Shown here: positions 45,621 to 57,701 of the stretch, piece by piece
Layout of the letters: each line of letters begins with the position of its first letter
How positions within the stretch are numbered: position 1 is the first letter of the stretch
NCBI RefSeq assembly: GCF_963676685.1
Contig: NC_092349.1
Location: 37,120,293-37,184,292 of the forward strand
From: Mytilus edulis
Lineage: Eukaryota; Mollusca; Bivalvia; Mytilida; Mytilidae
Direction of reading: 5' to 3'
Length of the DNA stretch: 64,000 nucleotides
Notes under the pieces: generated by a model
What the model was told of the DNA's origin: nothing
The model's input: the letters and a program-made list of their open reading frames with translations, nothing else
The model's database searches: none
Translations under genes and position numbers: made by a program

Positions 45621-46199
45621 ATGTGTTATTCAATTGAGGATACGAACATTTGTTGGATTTAATGTAAGGTGGCAGGAGGCTTCAGACCACATTTAATTCC
45701 CTTTGCAAATTTTAGCTTTATTTAAGTTCTGCAATGTTGTATTTGAAAGTTAACGGCGTTGTTCGTCTTCATGCTTGTGATATTCTTCCTGATATGAATA
45801 TTTTCGATCGGTACAGTCAAGGAAGGCATTTAGCCGCTAAACAATGTCATCACTGGGTCGATGCCACTGCTGGTGGACGTTTCGTCCCCGAGGGTATCAC
45901 CAGCCCAGTAGTCAGCACTTCGGTGTTGACATGAATATCAATTATATGGTCATTTTTATAAATTTTCTGTTTACAAAACTTTGAACTTTTCGACAAACTA
46001 AGGATTTTCTTACCCCAGGAGTAGATTACCTTAGCCGTATTTGGCACAACTTTTTGGAATTTTTGGTCCTCAATGCTCTCCAACTTTGTATATGTTTTTG
46101 CTTTTTCACTATTTTGATCTGAGCGTCACTGATGAGTCTTATGTAGACGAAACGCGCGTATGGCGTATGAAATTATAATCCTGGTACTTTTGATAACTA
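45182..46199. repeat. Inverted pair of a dispersed repeat end
   Basis: 'tagttatcaaaggtaccggg' with 'ccagacgcgcg' (45182-45272) is complementary to 'acgaaacgcgcgtatggcg' with 'ggtacttttgataacta' (about 46109-46199). The plus-strand member belongs to a repeat at 45725-46199 that includes 'catcactgggtcgatgccac' and 'cgtttcgtccccgagggtat'. A related end is at 28125-28180. Because copy C sequence lies between the arms, I read two insertions rather than one foldback element. Confidence 0.55.
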
Positions 46200-46205
46200 A
46201 TCACA

Positions 46206-46419
46206 TACTGTGAATTCATTTATTTTCGTGGGTATCAATTTTCGTGGATTGAGGAAAACTTACATGTTCGTGGATATTTGATTTCGTAGTTTTGCCGAAG
46301 TCTGCATACAAGCCAAAAGAAAATTTGTCATTCGTTGAACATTTAATTTCGTGGTTCAACTGTGCCCACGAAATCCATGAAAATTAGTATCCAACGAATA
46401 ATAATGAATCCACAGTACT
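46206..46419. mobile_element. Short MITE, TIR tactgtgaattcat
   Basis: Ends 'tactgtgaattcatttattt' and 'aataatgaatccacagta' are inverted copies. The interior has the repeated 'ttcgtgg' and 'ccacgaa' words of a dispersed mollusc element. It is 214 bases long and noncoding. Confidence 0.7.
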
Positions 46420-46667
46420 AGTCGCTGTCTTTCCATTTTTGTTGATGTTCAAACGGATTTGTTACTACGGTGCACAGTAGCCGCAATTCGACATTCCATA
46501 TTTCCTTCAAAGTACATATTTTTAGGTAAATTTGCACTTATCGCCCTTGGCGTAACTTCATTTTTGTTCGTATTGTCATACCGTTTCACACTGTTTAGGG
46601 TGTTGGTACTTAGTTCCATTTTTTAACAATTTCAAATAACAAATGTTTATAAGTTCATAGATAGATA

Positions 46668-46765
46668 TAGGAAGATGTGGTGTGAGTGCCAATGAGACAA
46701 CTCTCCATCCAAATAACAATTTAAAAAGTAAACCATTATAGGTTAAAGTACGGCCTTCAACAATT
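46668..46765 (-). repeat. Solo Penelope-like tail
   Basis: Reverse complement 'ggagagttgtctcattggc' preceded by 'gttgaaggccgtactttaac', the end of the family at 3260-4668. Confidence 0.7.
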
Positions 46766-46769
46766 CATT

Positions 46770-47560
46770 TATGTTTTGAGAGCAGAAATATCAACCGATT
46801 CCAACATTTCTGGGACTCGACACCAGCACATACTTTGGAATTAGTCCTGTACATAGAACAGATGGCTTTTTTTCACTTCATGGTAGATTGAAAAGCTTTT
46901 GGTAAGTCGTCTGACATCTGAATGTCACGGCCATACACTTCCATCAGGTGACTGGTAATCAATACAGACCAAGCTTTTATGTTCAGGATAAAAATATTTT
47001 AAATCATTTTGTTTTGCATTTTTATCCTACAACCGAAAATATTGTCATTGAAATTGGTGCGCATAGTTGCACTAGTACGTTTCTTGAATGAATAGTATCT
47101 GATCGCTGCTCTACCTTTCATATCTGATGCAGAGCATATGGCATCATTTTTTCCATTTTCGATCTGACACTGTCAATGTAGACTGCACATGCACGACTTT
47201 AATTTTGACTAGGGTTTTTTGCATGTTATAGTATTACTTAACTACATCTACAGTTAGGTTCATTTCATTTTCTGGGACTCCTCTCTTTCTATTGACAGCT
47301 TCCAACTTGTTAATCATGTAGTCTTAGTTTAGTTCAATTAATTTATCGGAAATTTTGTTTGATTTTCTTTAAAATCATTACCGGGTACCTGACAGAGGTT
47401 GCTGTGCACTGCTCTAGTACTCGCAATTACTATCTCTTGGATGACTTTCATGTATAACAGTTCTGTATTTCTACTTGTATTTGGCTTCGAGTTTTTAAAT
47501 CTAAGCATTATTCTGCAAAAAGTAGGATTTATTTCAAATGAGATTTAAATACAGGAAATG
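46770..47560 (-). other. Degenerate possible coding remnant, unresolved
   Basis: Minus-strand pieces such as LITSHLMEVYGRDIQMSDDL hint at an old coding sequence, but they are short and broken. I do not recognise the family. Confidence 0.25.
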
Positions 47561-47787
47561 TTCTATTTGTGGTTTATAAATTATAGCTCAAAGATATACG
47601 ACAAAGGTGTAACAGTAAACTGAGATAAGAGTAGGGTCATTGAGGTTCCATAGGTCACATTTCGTACTTCGACGTGTTGCGGAATATCCAAACATGTGAC
47701 ATCTTTCCCAATATGTTATTATAGGTATCGTTGTCCCACAATTCGTTCGCATATAGACCAGTAACGAATTGTGAACACACATCAAAC

Positions 47788-50700
47788 ATGTTGGCCTTTC
47801 TGTGTCTCGGATTTTTGACTGTTTCACAGGGTAAGCAAAATTCCTTTTCCTTTTTCGAAATCGAGAATAGTAAAAACCTGTCTTGGATTGAGTCTTTGTC
47901 TCTTAATTCCGGAACGAGTTGTGATTAATTTTTAAATGTGATGACGTCTTGTTCTCTATTCTCTGTTATTTTTGCATTCCACTGTTATAAAAAGGCGGAA
48001 TATACCAAGTTGATATTCTGATGAGACACTCACCGCGCAACAGCAAAAATTTAAAGACCACAAAAAGGTCAACAAAACACTTTAACAATGGGTATAAATC
48101 CATTTTGTTTTTTGATATAGGATTTCGCTATATTTTTCTATAAATGAACGTTATCATATACTTAATAGAAAAATGAAATAAAACTAGAGGCTCTCAAGAG
48201 CCTGTGTCGCTCACCTTGGTTTATTTGCATATTAAACAATGGACACAGATAAATTCATAACAAAATGGTCTTTTGGTGATGGTGATGTGTTTGTAGATCT
48301 TACTTTACTGGACATTCTTGTTGCTACAATTATCTCTATCTATAATGAAGTGACCCAGTAAGTACAGTGGAAAATATTTTCTAAAAATCTACCAAAAATT
48401 TATGAAAAATGTAAAAAATTGACTATAAAGGGCAATAACTCCAAAAGAGGTCAACTGACCATATCAGTCGTGTTGACTAGTTGTGAATCTTACTTTGCTG
48501 AACATTATTGCTGTTTACTGTTTATCTCTATCTATAATATTATTCAAGATAATAACCAAAAACAGCAAAATTTCCTTAAAATTACCAATTCAGAGGCAGC
48601 AACCCAACAACGAGTTGTTCTATTCATCTGAAACTTTCAAGGCAGATAGATCTTGATCTGATAAACAATTTAACTCCATGCCAGATTTGCTCTTTTTGCT
48701 TTGGTTTTTGAGTTATAAGCCAAAAACTGCATTTTACCCCTATGTTCTATTTTGAGCCATGGCGGCCATCTTGGTTGGTTGCCCAGGTCAACGGACACAA
48801 TTTTTAAACTAGATACCCCAATGATGATTATGGGCAAGTTTGGTTTAATTTGGCCCAGTAGTTTCAGAGGAGAAGATTTTTGTAAAAGATTACTAAGATT
48901 TACGAAAAATGGTTAAAAATTGACTAAAAAGGGCAATAACTCCTAAAGGGGTCAACTGACCATTTTGGTCATGTTGACTTATTTGTAAATCTTATTTTGC
49001 TGAACATTATTGCAGTTTACAATTTATCTCTATCTATAATATTATTCAAGATAATAACCAAAAACAGCGTAATAACCTTAGAATTACTAGTTCAGAGGCA
49101 GCAACCCAACAACCAGTTGTTAGATTCATCTGAAACTTTCAGGGCAGATAGATCTTAACCTGATAAACAATTTAAATTCATGCCAGATTTGCTCTATATG
49201 CTTTGGTTTTTGAGTTATAAGCCAAAAACTGCATTTTACCCCTATGTTCTATTTTTAGCCATGGTGGCCATCTTGGTTAGTTGACCGGGTCAACGGACAC
49301 AATTTTTAAACTAGATACCCCAATGATGATTGTGGGCAAGTTTGGTTTAATTTGGCCCAGTAGTTTCAGAGGAGAAGATTTTTGTAAAAGATTACTAAGA
49401 TTTACGAAAAATGGTTAAAAATGGACTATAAAGGGTAATAACTCCTAAAGGGGTCAACTGACCATTTTGGTCATGTTGACTTATTTGTGAATCTTATTTT
49501 GCTGAACATTTTTGCTTTTACAGTTTATCTCTATCTATAATACTATTCAAGATAATAACAAAAAAACAGCAAAATTTCCTAAAAATTACCAATTCAGGGG
49601 CAGCAACCCAACATAGCGTTGTTCGATTCATCTGAAATTTTTACAGCAGTTAGAAATTGACCTGATAAATAATTGTACCCCTTGTCAGATTTTCTCTAAT
49701 TGCTTTGGTTTTTGAGTTATTAGCCAAAAACTGCATTTTACCCCTATGTTCTATTTTTAGACATGGCGGCCATCTTGGATGGTTGACCGGGTCACCGGAC
49801 ACAATTTTTAAACAAGATACCCTAATGATGATTGTGGCCAAGTTTGGTTTGATTTGGCCCAGTAGTTTCAGAGGAGAAGATTTTTGTAAAAGTTAACGAC
49901 GACGACGGACGACGCCGGACGACGCCGGACGCCGGACGCAAAGTAATGGGAAAAGCTCACTTGGCCCTTCGGGCCAGGTGAGCTTAAAATGGGGTCACCG
50001 TTAATTTAAGCTCACAATTTACCTCCTGAAGAAGCAAACATTTTTGTAAATGTCCTTTTTTTCTGTTGAACTAATAGGTGAAATAGAGATGATATCGAAA
50101 TAAAATATAGCACTAAATTACAGAAATCGCTTAAACTTTTAATGCCCCAAAATGTCATTTTGTCACCTAAGGGAGATAATCTGGAGCTTTTTCAATGACA
50201 TAAACATTTTAAAGTCATCTCTGGCCAAACCGAAACGATTTGTTTGGTTGATTTTTGTACCGATTTATTATATGGTAATAACTAATAGTGTAATAAATAA
50301 ATTTTGTAATGAAAAAGCAAAAGTTTATTTTTTTCTAAAATGTTTGTACCCGCGAGCCTCCTTAATTAATAATATGTCTGTGCTAATTGAACATCTTCCA
50401 TTCTTGTTTCTTTCATAGCTCTTTTCATTGGTGATCTAAAGTTACCATCAGATAGGCCACCACTATGCCTGATGTGTTGTGGGCCATCACCCTGTTGTAA
50501 TACTTGTGGACTGGACAACGATCTGTTATCTCTGCTGAAACCTGCAGGTACGTGAAATATGTTTTCTCTAATTCTATGGAAATTTATCCCTTTACGAACC
50601 CATTGTATACAAAAAATTAATCAACGTGTGGTTGCTGGTGATCTCAAAAGATCATTGGAAAATTTTAAGGGTCATGACCTTTTTAGCTAACTGGATGAAT

Positions 50701-52675
50701 CAAAATTTGATAACAGGTGTTAATGAAATTGACAACTTCGTGCAATGTGAAAGGCACTCGAAGGGATTTTTCGGTAGCAAAAAAAGAAAATGTCTTTTTA
50801 ATCATTAGAGAAACAGATTCTTACATAGTTACTCGTGGATTATCGGATTTATCCAATCTCGATAGTTAACTTATAAATTTTAAAGTCCTCGCCGAGGCGG
50901 CTCGGACTTTAAAATTGATAATTTAACTATCTCGATTGGATAAATCCGATAATCCACTGGTATCAATGTAAGAATCTACATATATCTATCATATCTGTAT
51001 AGTTAAGATTATATCACGCATATCTAAGATCCCGGCATCCATCACATAAGGGTATAGAGAAAATTGGCAGAATAAAACATATTAATTATAATACTCTGTG
51101 GTAGATAAGGTTATCTTTTAATTCCACAATAACAAAAACATGACGTGTGTGTATGTGTCTTTGTCTCTTAATTCCGGAACGAGTTATTGCTTATGGAGAG
51201 TTGTCTCATCGGCACCCATACCTCACCTTCTTATATCAATATATGAACTAGAATATGGACATTAAGTGATAATAGATAAAAGTGCCTTTCATTTAACTGA
51301 TAAACAATTCGCGTCTTCTTATTTTTCTATTAGTGCAATAACGTGATGTAATTAGTTCAGCGGTAAAATCATATATTTGTAAACAAACGAATCAGTTTTT
51401 TTCGATGAATTTACCTGCGGATTACATTCTTATATTTTTCCTATGATAGTTGGTACACAAGTAGACGGTAAACAAGTTGTTCCAGCCAAGAGATTCCTTG
51501 TAGATGATCTATTCAATGAACAGAACCCTGGAACATGTCTTGACTGTTGTGGAGCACATCCATGTTGTCACGATTGTGGATTAGGAGGTACTCTTACATT
51601 ATATAACGCTAAAATTAAGAACGGAAACGAGGAATGTGTCAAAGAAACAATAACCCGATCAAAGAGCAGAAAACAGTCGAAGGAGACCAAATGGTCTTCA
51701 ATGCAGCGAAAAACTTCCGTACCCGGAACCGTTCTTCAGCTGTCCTCTAAACAAATGTATACTAGTTCAGTGATAATGAACGTCGTGTACTAAACTCAGA
51801 AATATACACAAGAAACTAAAACTAAAATTAAAAATCATAGAAGACTAACAAAGATAAGGGGGAGTCTTTTTAACATTATAATGCTACGAGACCATGTGGA
51901 AGCTTTCAACGAACCGGTAAACATCAAATCTAATCTCCAACTTTAAAAAAATTTAATATTAAAGGATATCTTCTTACTCATTTTTCATGGGATAAAGATT
52001 TTTAGTCATCTTTATGCTTATATAATTTGAAGAAATGGCAAGAATCATATCTAACTACATAATGCATCCTCAATATATACATAAACGAAAACATTTTAAG
52101 GAAGATTGAACAACTTTTTGAAAATGCCAAAATATCAGGGGTAAACATTGGTAAATGGTTCTTCCCGTTTAGCTTACAATATTCAACATATATAACCGGA
52201 TAGCATTATTTTCAAAAATCAACTTCTCTCCTCCGGGACTCAAATCCGGAACCTCTGTGTTACAAGGCAGCGCTCTAACCGATCGAGTTGAGAAGTATTT
52301 TCCTATCAACGCTTACGGCTGGATAAGTATCTACTACGTACTACGGGAAACAATCTCGTCACAATAATATATAGTAGTATTGTTCAAGGATTTAATAAGT
52401 CATTTCTGTGACAAATGTTCAGCGGAAATACAATACAATGAACCTGTTTTGTAATTACAGATCTATTTGGCAACCATCATTATACACATGCGCCATATAC
52501 GACAGTTGAACCTCACTCACCAGAGAAAGATGAAAGCTATGGAGACAAAGATCCATTATCAGGCCTTTCAGGAATTCATTTCGGCCCTCATATTGACCCA
52601 GTAATAGACCCAATCCTTGGCCACCCAGATACTGACGTGGCTAAGTCATACTGGGAAACCCTTGGAAAGAAGTAA
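47788..52675 (+). CDS. Secreted cysteine-rich protein, 4 exons, 174 residues
   Basis: Coding exons 47788-47830, 50419-50547, 51450-51587 and 52461-52675 have canonical borders (donors gtaagc, gtacgt, gtactc; acceptors 'tgtttctttcatag', 'ttttcctatgatag', 'gttttgtaattacag'). All three introns are phase 1 and the joined frame is open to TAA 52673. Exon 1 encodes a signal peptide (MLAFLCLGFLTVSQ). Exons 2 and 3 each end in CLxCCGxxPCCxxCGL (CLMCCGPSPCCNTCGLD; CLDCCGAHPCCHDCGLG). Exon 4 is acidic, proline/histidine-rich and ends WETLGKK. An in-frame upstream ATG exists at 47731, but 47788 gives the better signal peptide. AATAAA overlaps the stop (52674). I do not recognise the family; by composition it is extracellular and disulfide-rich or metal-binding. 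Confidence 0.8.
48183..49985 (+). mobile_element. Element with three ~500-base tandem units, in intron 1
   Basis: Begins with a small palindrome 'gaggctctcaagagcc' and 'tgtcgctcaccttgg'; ends with 'gacgccggacgccggacg' and a hairpin 'cttggcccttcgggccag' plus 'gtgagctt'. The subterminal 'gctcaccttgg' and 'ccaggtgagc' are inverted. Three direct units start at the 'cccagta' landmarks 48354, 48854, 49356 and 49858 (periods 500, 502 and 502). No coding frame. The left end of another copy is at 63712-63895. Confidence 0.75.
50815..50977. mobile_element. Hairpin MITE in intron 2
   Basis: A 163-base almost full-length palindrome from 'agattcttacat' to 'atgtaagaatct'. The arms share 'ggattatcggatttatccaa' and 'attttaaagtcc'. 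The centre is 'cgccgaggcggctcgg'. Confidence 0.8.
51185..51240 (+). repeat. Solo Penelope-like tail end
   Basis: 'ttatggagagttgtctcatc' then 'ggcacccatacctcaccttc'. Confidence 0.55.
52223..52295 (-). pseudogene. tRNA-like sequence, degenerate
   Basis: 73 bases, in intron 3 of the secreted-protein gene. It has an acceptor-like stem (cttctc/gagaag), a D-arm 'ctcgatcggttagag', an anticodon-like loop 'ccttgtaaca' and a T-arm 'ccggatttgagtcccgg'. The anticodon stem does not pair well and the T-stem has an A-C mismatch. So it is probably a tRNA pseudogene or the head of a tRNA-derived repeat, with no firm isotype. Confidence 0.45.
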
Positions 52676-53204
52676 TAAACTATTGTTTTTTGTGTTTTAT
52701 GTATTTTTATTTTCCGCCCATGTACATGTAGCTTGTAATTTTATTGTGTAGAATCACGTTGCTTGAAGGAAGTCGTTATATAAGAACTCGGATGAGACAT
52801 AGGACGATTTATACAAATTTTATCAAGGAACAACTATATTGAAGGGTATATAAATTGTGGACATCATTCCAAATTATTTGAGACCCATCCCTTCATTGTT
52901 CCAAAATTCCTTGTTATAAATTATACTTACACTTTATGATCAGTAAAAAAACCTTAAATGTGAGATTCACACTTGTCCCTGATGGGAAGACATGTAAATA
53001 TATTCCGCAATAAACCTATCGTTCAATCTTGAGTGATATATAAAATTATTCGAGAATTTTAATATGGAAAAGGTCTATAGTTTGTTTGAATTTTGTGAAG
53101 CATATGATAAAAAAAACCCGCATTATTTATTATTTTTAAACCTGTTCAGCTTTCTAAACAGTTGTGGTCTCGATTGTACCTGATGATGGTTATTTCAGAA
53201 ACTC

Positions 53205-53820
53205 GAGTTGTGTGCTCAGAAATAATTTGTTTATCACCACTATCGACCCGGTACTCAAACTGGTGAATTAAAACAGTGTATTTTCCGAGGATAATATTGT
53301 ATCATTTTTAAGATTCTGACTCTTCCTAAAACAAACCCTTTTCCAGACGTTCCGAAAATGCAACGATGAAATATTTGCCACTGGACGTTTATCGAACAAC
53401 GACCAGTAACTGCTAAGCCCTTGTCTTCTGATTAAGTGACCTCAAACTCATTAAGGGATTCTTTCCAACAATCCAAACATCAAATTAATGAAAACACGAG
53501 CTAAGTGCTCAGAAATCATTTGTTTATCACTTTCACCAACCCAGTACTCAAACTGGTGAATTAAAGCTGTGTTCAAGTTTCCGAGAATATTATCTACAGT
53601 ACTCTTGTATTGTAAAACTTTAAATGATCATACATTTTCCGGTTACATATAAAAATCATTTGTTGAAGATACGTACAAGTAAGAACCTAATGTAGCAATT
53701 ATGTGAAGGGTAGCATTTCCAAGATTATGACTCTTCCTAAAACAAACCATCTTCAATTAGTCCTGGAAATGCAACGATGAAATACCACTGGACTTTTATC
53801 GATCAACGACCAATCCACAA
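53205..53820 (+). repeat. Direct duplication with retroposon-tail motif
   Basis: 53213-53405 and 53500-53815 share 'gtgctcagaaat', 'cagtactcaaactggtgaat', 'gactcttcctaaaacaaac', and 'gaaatgcaacgatgaaat' with 'ccactggac'. The second copy has about 120 extra bases. Confidence 0.65.
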
Positions 53821-54139
53821 TTCCCAATTTCCTGCTCCTTCCAAGATAATCTCCCTAAGGCTTGCGTGTTCTACATATTTGCCATGTTGTATTTGATTTT
53901 CGCCCATATATGCTGGAAATATTTTACACTGAATATTTTAAGCACACACAAGCAATAACTAAAATGTAACTACTTGAGGGAGAATCCTCAGCAGTTCACT
54001 ATTTCAATTGCATATCAGTTGCTGGAAGAATATGTCATATAAACGTCAAGGCAAAACTAACTAATTTTAATGTCTAGTCTGCTTATTTTAACATTGGACA
54101 ATGAGAATGATGAACCCTACAAAACTTACACTTTCACAT

Positions 54140-54310
54140 TATAACCAATCCATACACCAAATACAGTAGACCTATCGGTTTATGTACCTGATAAACCGAC
54201 AAACCATTAAAAAATAACATTGACGGACGAACCATGGAAATAAGGTCAAGGTTCTATGGACCCTGCCAGACAGATATGTACACCTTAAAATCATTATATA
54301 AACACAAAAT
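54140..54310 (+). repeat. Dispersed 'ccatgaaataaggtcaagg' repeat
   Basis: 'attgacggacgaaccatgga' and 'aaggtcaaggttctatggac' plus 'cctgccagacagatatgtac' match pieces at 21240-21310, 37810-37890 and the series at 57060-57560. Confidence 0.5.
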
Positions 54311-54899
54311 AGATGAGGTATTGCTAATTATATCTAAGGAATGACTGTAATATTTTAACTGTCTATGAAGAAATAACATAAAAAAAGAGGTGCAAAACTA
54401 TTAAAGTGTGCAGCACATTTATAATGTTATTTCGAATAGACAGAAAAAATATTAGTCATTTCTTATCATTTAATTCTAAATTCCATTTGAAACCAGAGTA
54501 AACCATGAAAAAAAGTTGATGACCTCAAGGTCACTTGACAAATTTATGTCTATGAGCTGATAAACAAAAAGATGTCAGCCAATTAGAAGACGTGTTACAT
54601 CCAAAATTAAATTATCATCTGATAAACTAACAAAACTATGGAAACTTATCATTTACAACTAAGCTTTTTTGAAAGACATGTAAATGTTGCAAGGAACACC
54701 ATTTGCGAGTATTGTCTTGAGAAAACGCTGAGTCTGTCGGAAGGGGACGATAAATGTTTTTTTTTTTTGCATAACTCAAGAACTGTAAAGTGAAGCTGCC
54801 AAAAATTGAACTTAAACTGAGTTTAGAGGTTATAAGCATTATATACACATTTAATTAAATTCAGTTGAGACAAACTTTAGTTAAGAGAACAGAAACTAA

Positions 54900-55552
54900 A
54901 AAATCCTCAATTTTTCCACTTGTAAAGGGGCATAACCCTAGAATGGTTTTCAAAGTGCTTGTAATCACTGAATGGTAAAGATTGCTTTAATTTATCAGTT
55001 GGTAGTAAAGTGAATATTGCATTGTATAATATTGTATATAGCATTGATTTAAGTTGATTCAACTTCTATTCTGGACAAAGAAAGATAACTCCAATTTTCA
55101 GAGAAGATTATATAAAGCATTGGTTTTAGGTAATTCAACAACCATTCTGGACAAAGAAAGATAACTCCAATTTATTGACTTGAAACTACATGAAATGCTT
55201 GTTTTTGACCCTTTATTCCTAGACTGTTTGTCCCATAACCCTTAAAACATCTCAACCTTCTACTTATGGTATTAAACATTGTGGTACAATTTCAGACCAA
55301 TTGAAATACTTATACCCAACTTATTTTTCTGACACTAGATACATGCTATTTTTGGGCCCTGTGGGCCCTAATTCTTAAACCTTAGGGACCATAACTCCAA
55401 AAATCCATTCCAAGCTTCCTTTTGTGATTATAAACATTGTGTTAAAATTTTATTGAATTCTGTTTACTTATACTAAAGAAATTATCCAGAAACCACCCAT
55501 CTTCGCGATACCAATATACGTCAGCAATTTTTTTTGTGGTGGTATAAAAACT
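54900..55552 (-). repeat. Inverted-orientation relative of the nested LINE insertion
   Basis: 'ctggacaaagaaagataact' at 55070 and 55150, 'cactgaatggtaaaga' at 54967 and 'ccaccacaaaa..tatattggtatcgcg' type ends at 55490-55552 are reverse complements of the right half and left end of 16152-18172. The (CGT)n run is absent. Confidence 0.6.
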
Positions 55553-56097
55553 GATTATCTGTTTATCTTTCTATTACTGGTCTTTTTCTCCAACTTAAGA
55601 GAGTCTCCCCACACATTGTGACATTGCTGATAACTTCTCCTCAGACATTGTAATGTCAGTGATAATGCAGGCTCTTGTCTCAAAGTTGTAATGTGATAAT
55701 ATATTTGACTCTGTTTCTAGTTACCCATCATTTATTTAAATGAAATTCTTCCTGACCAATATTTGTGGGATACAGTCAATTGCAACAGTTATATTATTTA
55801 TACACTTAATGTTTTATGAGTATATGTACATAGGACATTATATCCCAAACCAAAACTTTAAAATGATTCAGGATAGACAAACAGACAAACTAATTAATGA
55901 ACAATATTGGGTGGGTCTTAAAAAAAATCAAATTACTGTTTATCAATTTATTTAGAAAAATTGTAAAAAAATAAGCAATAAAACATGGACTCAAATATAA
56001 ATCCTAATAACCATCATAACATGAATAATAAACAACACAATAGTCATATAATTCGACATATACAAATGGTATATAATTTTTCTTTTGACATAAATCT

Positions 56098-56172
56098 TTA
56101 TTGCATAGATCTTAAATTTATTGCATAGATCTTAAATTTATTGCATAGATCTTAATTGCATAGATCTTCATA
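56098..56172. repeat. 20-base tandem repeat, about 4 copies
   Basis: The unit 'ttattgcatagatcttaaat' is repeated, and the last copy is shortened. Confidence 0.9.
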
Positions 56173-56639
56173 CTTATAGCTATTTCAGATTCTGCAATAT
56201 TTGACTCAGTATTTTGCAACATTTGACCTATTGACTTTGTAAAACAATAATCTTTGGTTTGTGGTGTAAGCTATTTTGTCTTGTGATGTTAAATTTCAAG
56301 GGAATGTCAGTGATATCCTGCAATGAGAATCTGGATGGGGTTTTCAGAATACAGAAGAATAGGCCAATAATACAACCATGGACCTTTATTATTGCATTTT
56401 GATTATTGGAATCAAAATAATGCACTTGTCAAAAGTTGACAAAATTTGCCAACCATGACACAAATGGCAGAAAATGTAAACTTACAATGAAGAAAGAAGG
56501 CATGTATTTTATGTATGACTGGAGATTTAATAACAAGATTTAGGAAATGGCACAACTAAATTGAGACTGCAATTACAAGAGAGAGAGAGAAGATTCCTGA
56601 AGGACAATACACTAGTTTTACAATAATGACTAAGAACAA

Positions 56640-56700
56640 ACAAGTTGGTGGAGAGTTGTCTCATTGGCAATTATACCAAATCTTCTAATTTTTATATTAT
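56640..56700 (+). repeat. Solo Penelope-like tail end
   Basis: 'ggtggagagttgtctcattg' then 'gcaattataccaaatcttct'. Confidence 0.6.
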
Positions 56701-57059
56701 AAGCAAAACAATGGGACAGATATATCGTACTGATTCATAAAACTTAACGTCTAGGTAGGTTGGACAATAAATAGGCCCTTAACCTTTAACAAAACCGATG
56801 AGGACAGAGGGAGATGAATCTCTGCCAGTAAGATGAAAAAGTCTATTATAAGCGTTTCACTCTGATATATTATAAGTATTGCTCCAATTTCTTATTCATG
56901 CAAAAAAAAGCATTTTAACATATTCACATTTTTTCAAACTGAATCACAAATCATAAGGAATGTAAAAACACATGCTGAAATATCTCGCCTTCTTTACTAA
57001 CTATTGATAGTCCTAAATATAAAGCTGCATTGCAACTGTCAGTCTGTCAAATATACCTA

Positions 57060-57560
57060 ACATTAACCAAGAAAACTGAACATTGATCAATGAACCATGA
57101 AAATGAGGTGGACAGATGAACCAATGCCAGACAGGAATGAACAGCTAAGAATTCTTCAATACAACAAGTATAGATGACCATTGCTTATAAGAAAACCAAA
57201 CCAACACACAAAAACTTAACACTGAGCAATGAATCATGAAAATGAGGTCAACTTCAAATAAAACCTACTCAACTGACATATACCTCATAAAATATTTCCA
57301 TACACCAAATATAGTTGACCTATTGCATACAGTATTAGAAAAAAGACCAAAACTTAAAAACTTAACTTTGACCACTGAACCATGAACCAGTCCTTCTATA
57401 CACCGAATATACTTGACCTATTGCTTATTGTATCTGCCATATGGACTTGACCACCGAAACTTAACCTTGTTCACTGATTCATGAAATGACGTCAAGGTCA
57501 AGTGAAAACTGTCTGACAGGCATGAGGACCTTGCAAGGTATGCACATACCAAATATAGTT
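57060..57560 (+). repeat. Tandem-like series of ~120-base degenerate units
   Basis: 'ccatgaaaatgaggt' or a variant recurs near 57097, 57237 and 57365, with 'atacaccaaatatagttgac' and 'ctattgcttat' between them. Noncoding, downstream of the membrane-protein gene. Confidence 0.6.
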
Positions 57561-57701
57561 ACCCTTTTACTTATAATAAGAGAGAATTTAACATTACAAA
57601 AAATCTAAACTTTTTTGTTCAAGTAGTCACTGACCGATGAAAATGAGGTCAAGGACATTAGACATGTGAATGACGAAAACTTCATAACCTGAGGCATCCA
57701 T

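Larger units (their letters stand above)
55560..57060. other. Intergenic, minor repeats only
   Basis: Holds the 20-base tandem at 56098-56172 and a retroelement tail at 56640-56700. Otherwise there is only AT-rich sequence with short frames. Confidence 0.5.

Noticed and set aside
51443..51793. 116-codon frame taken as a single gene
   Set aside because: Only 51450-51587 is exon; the rest reads into intron 3 past a good donor at 51588.
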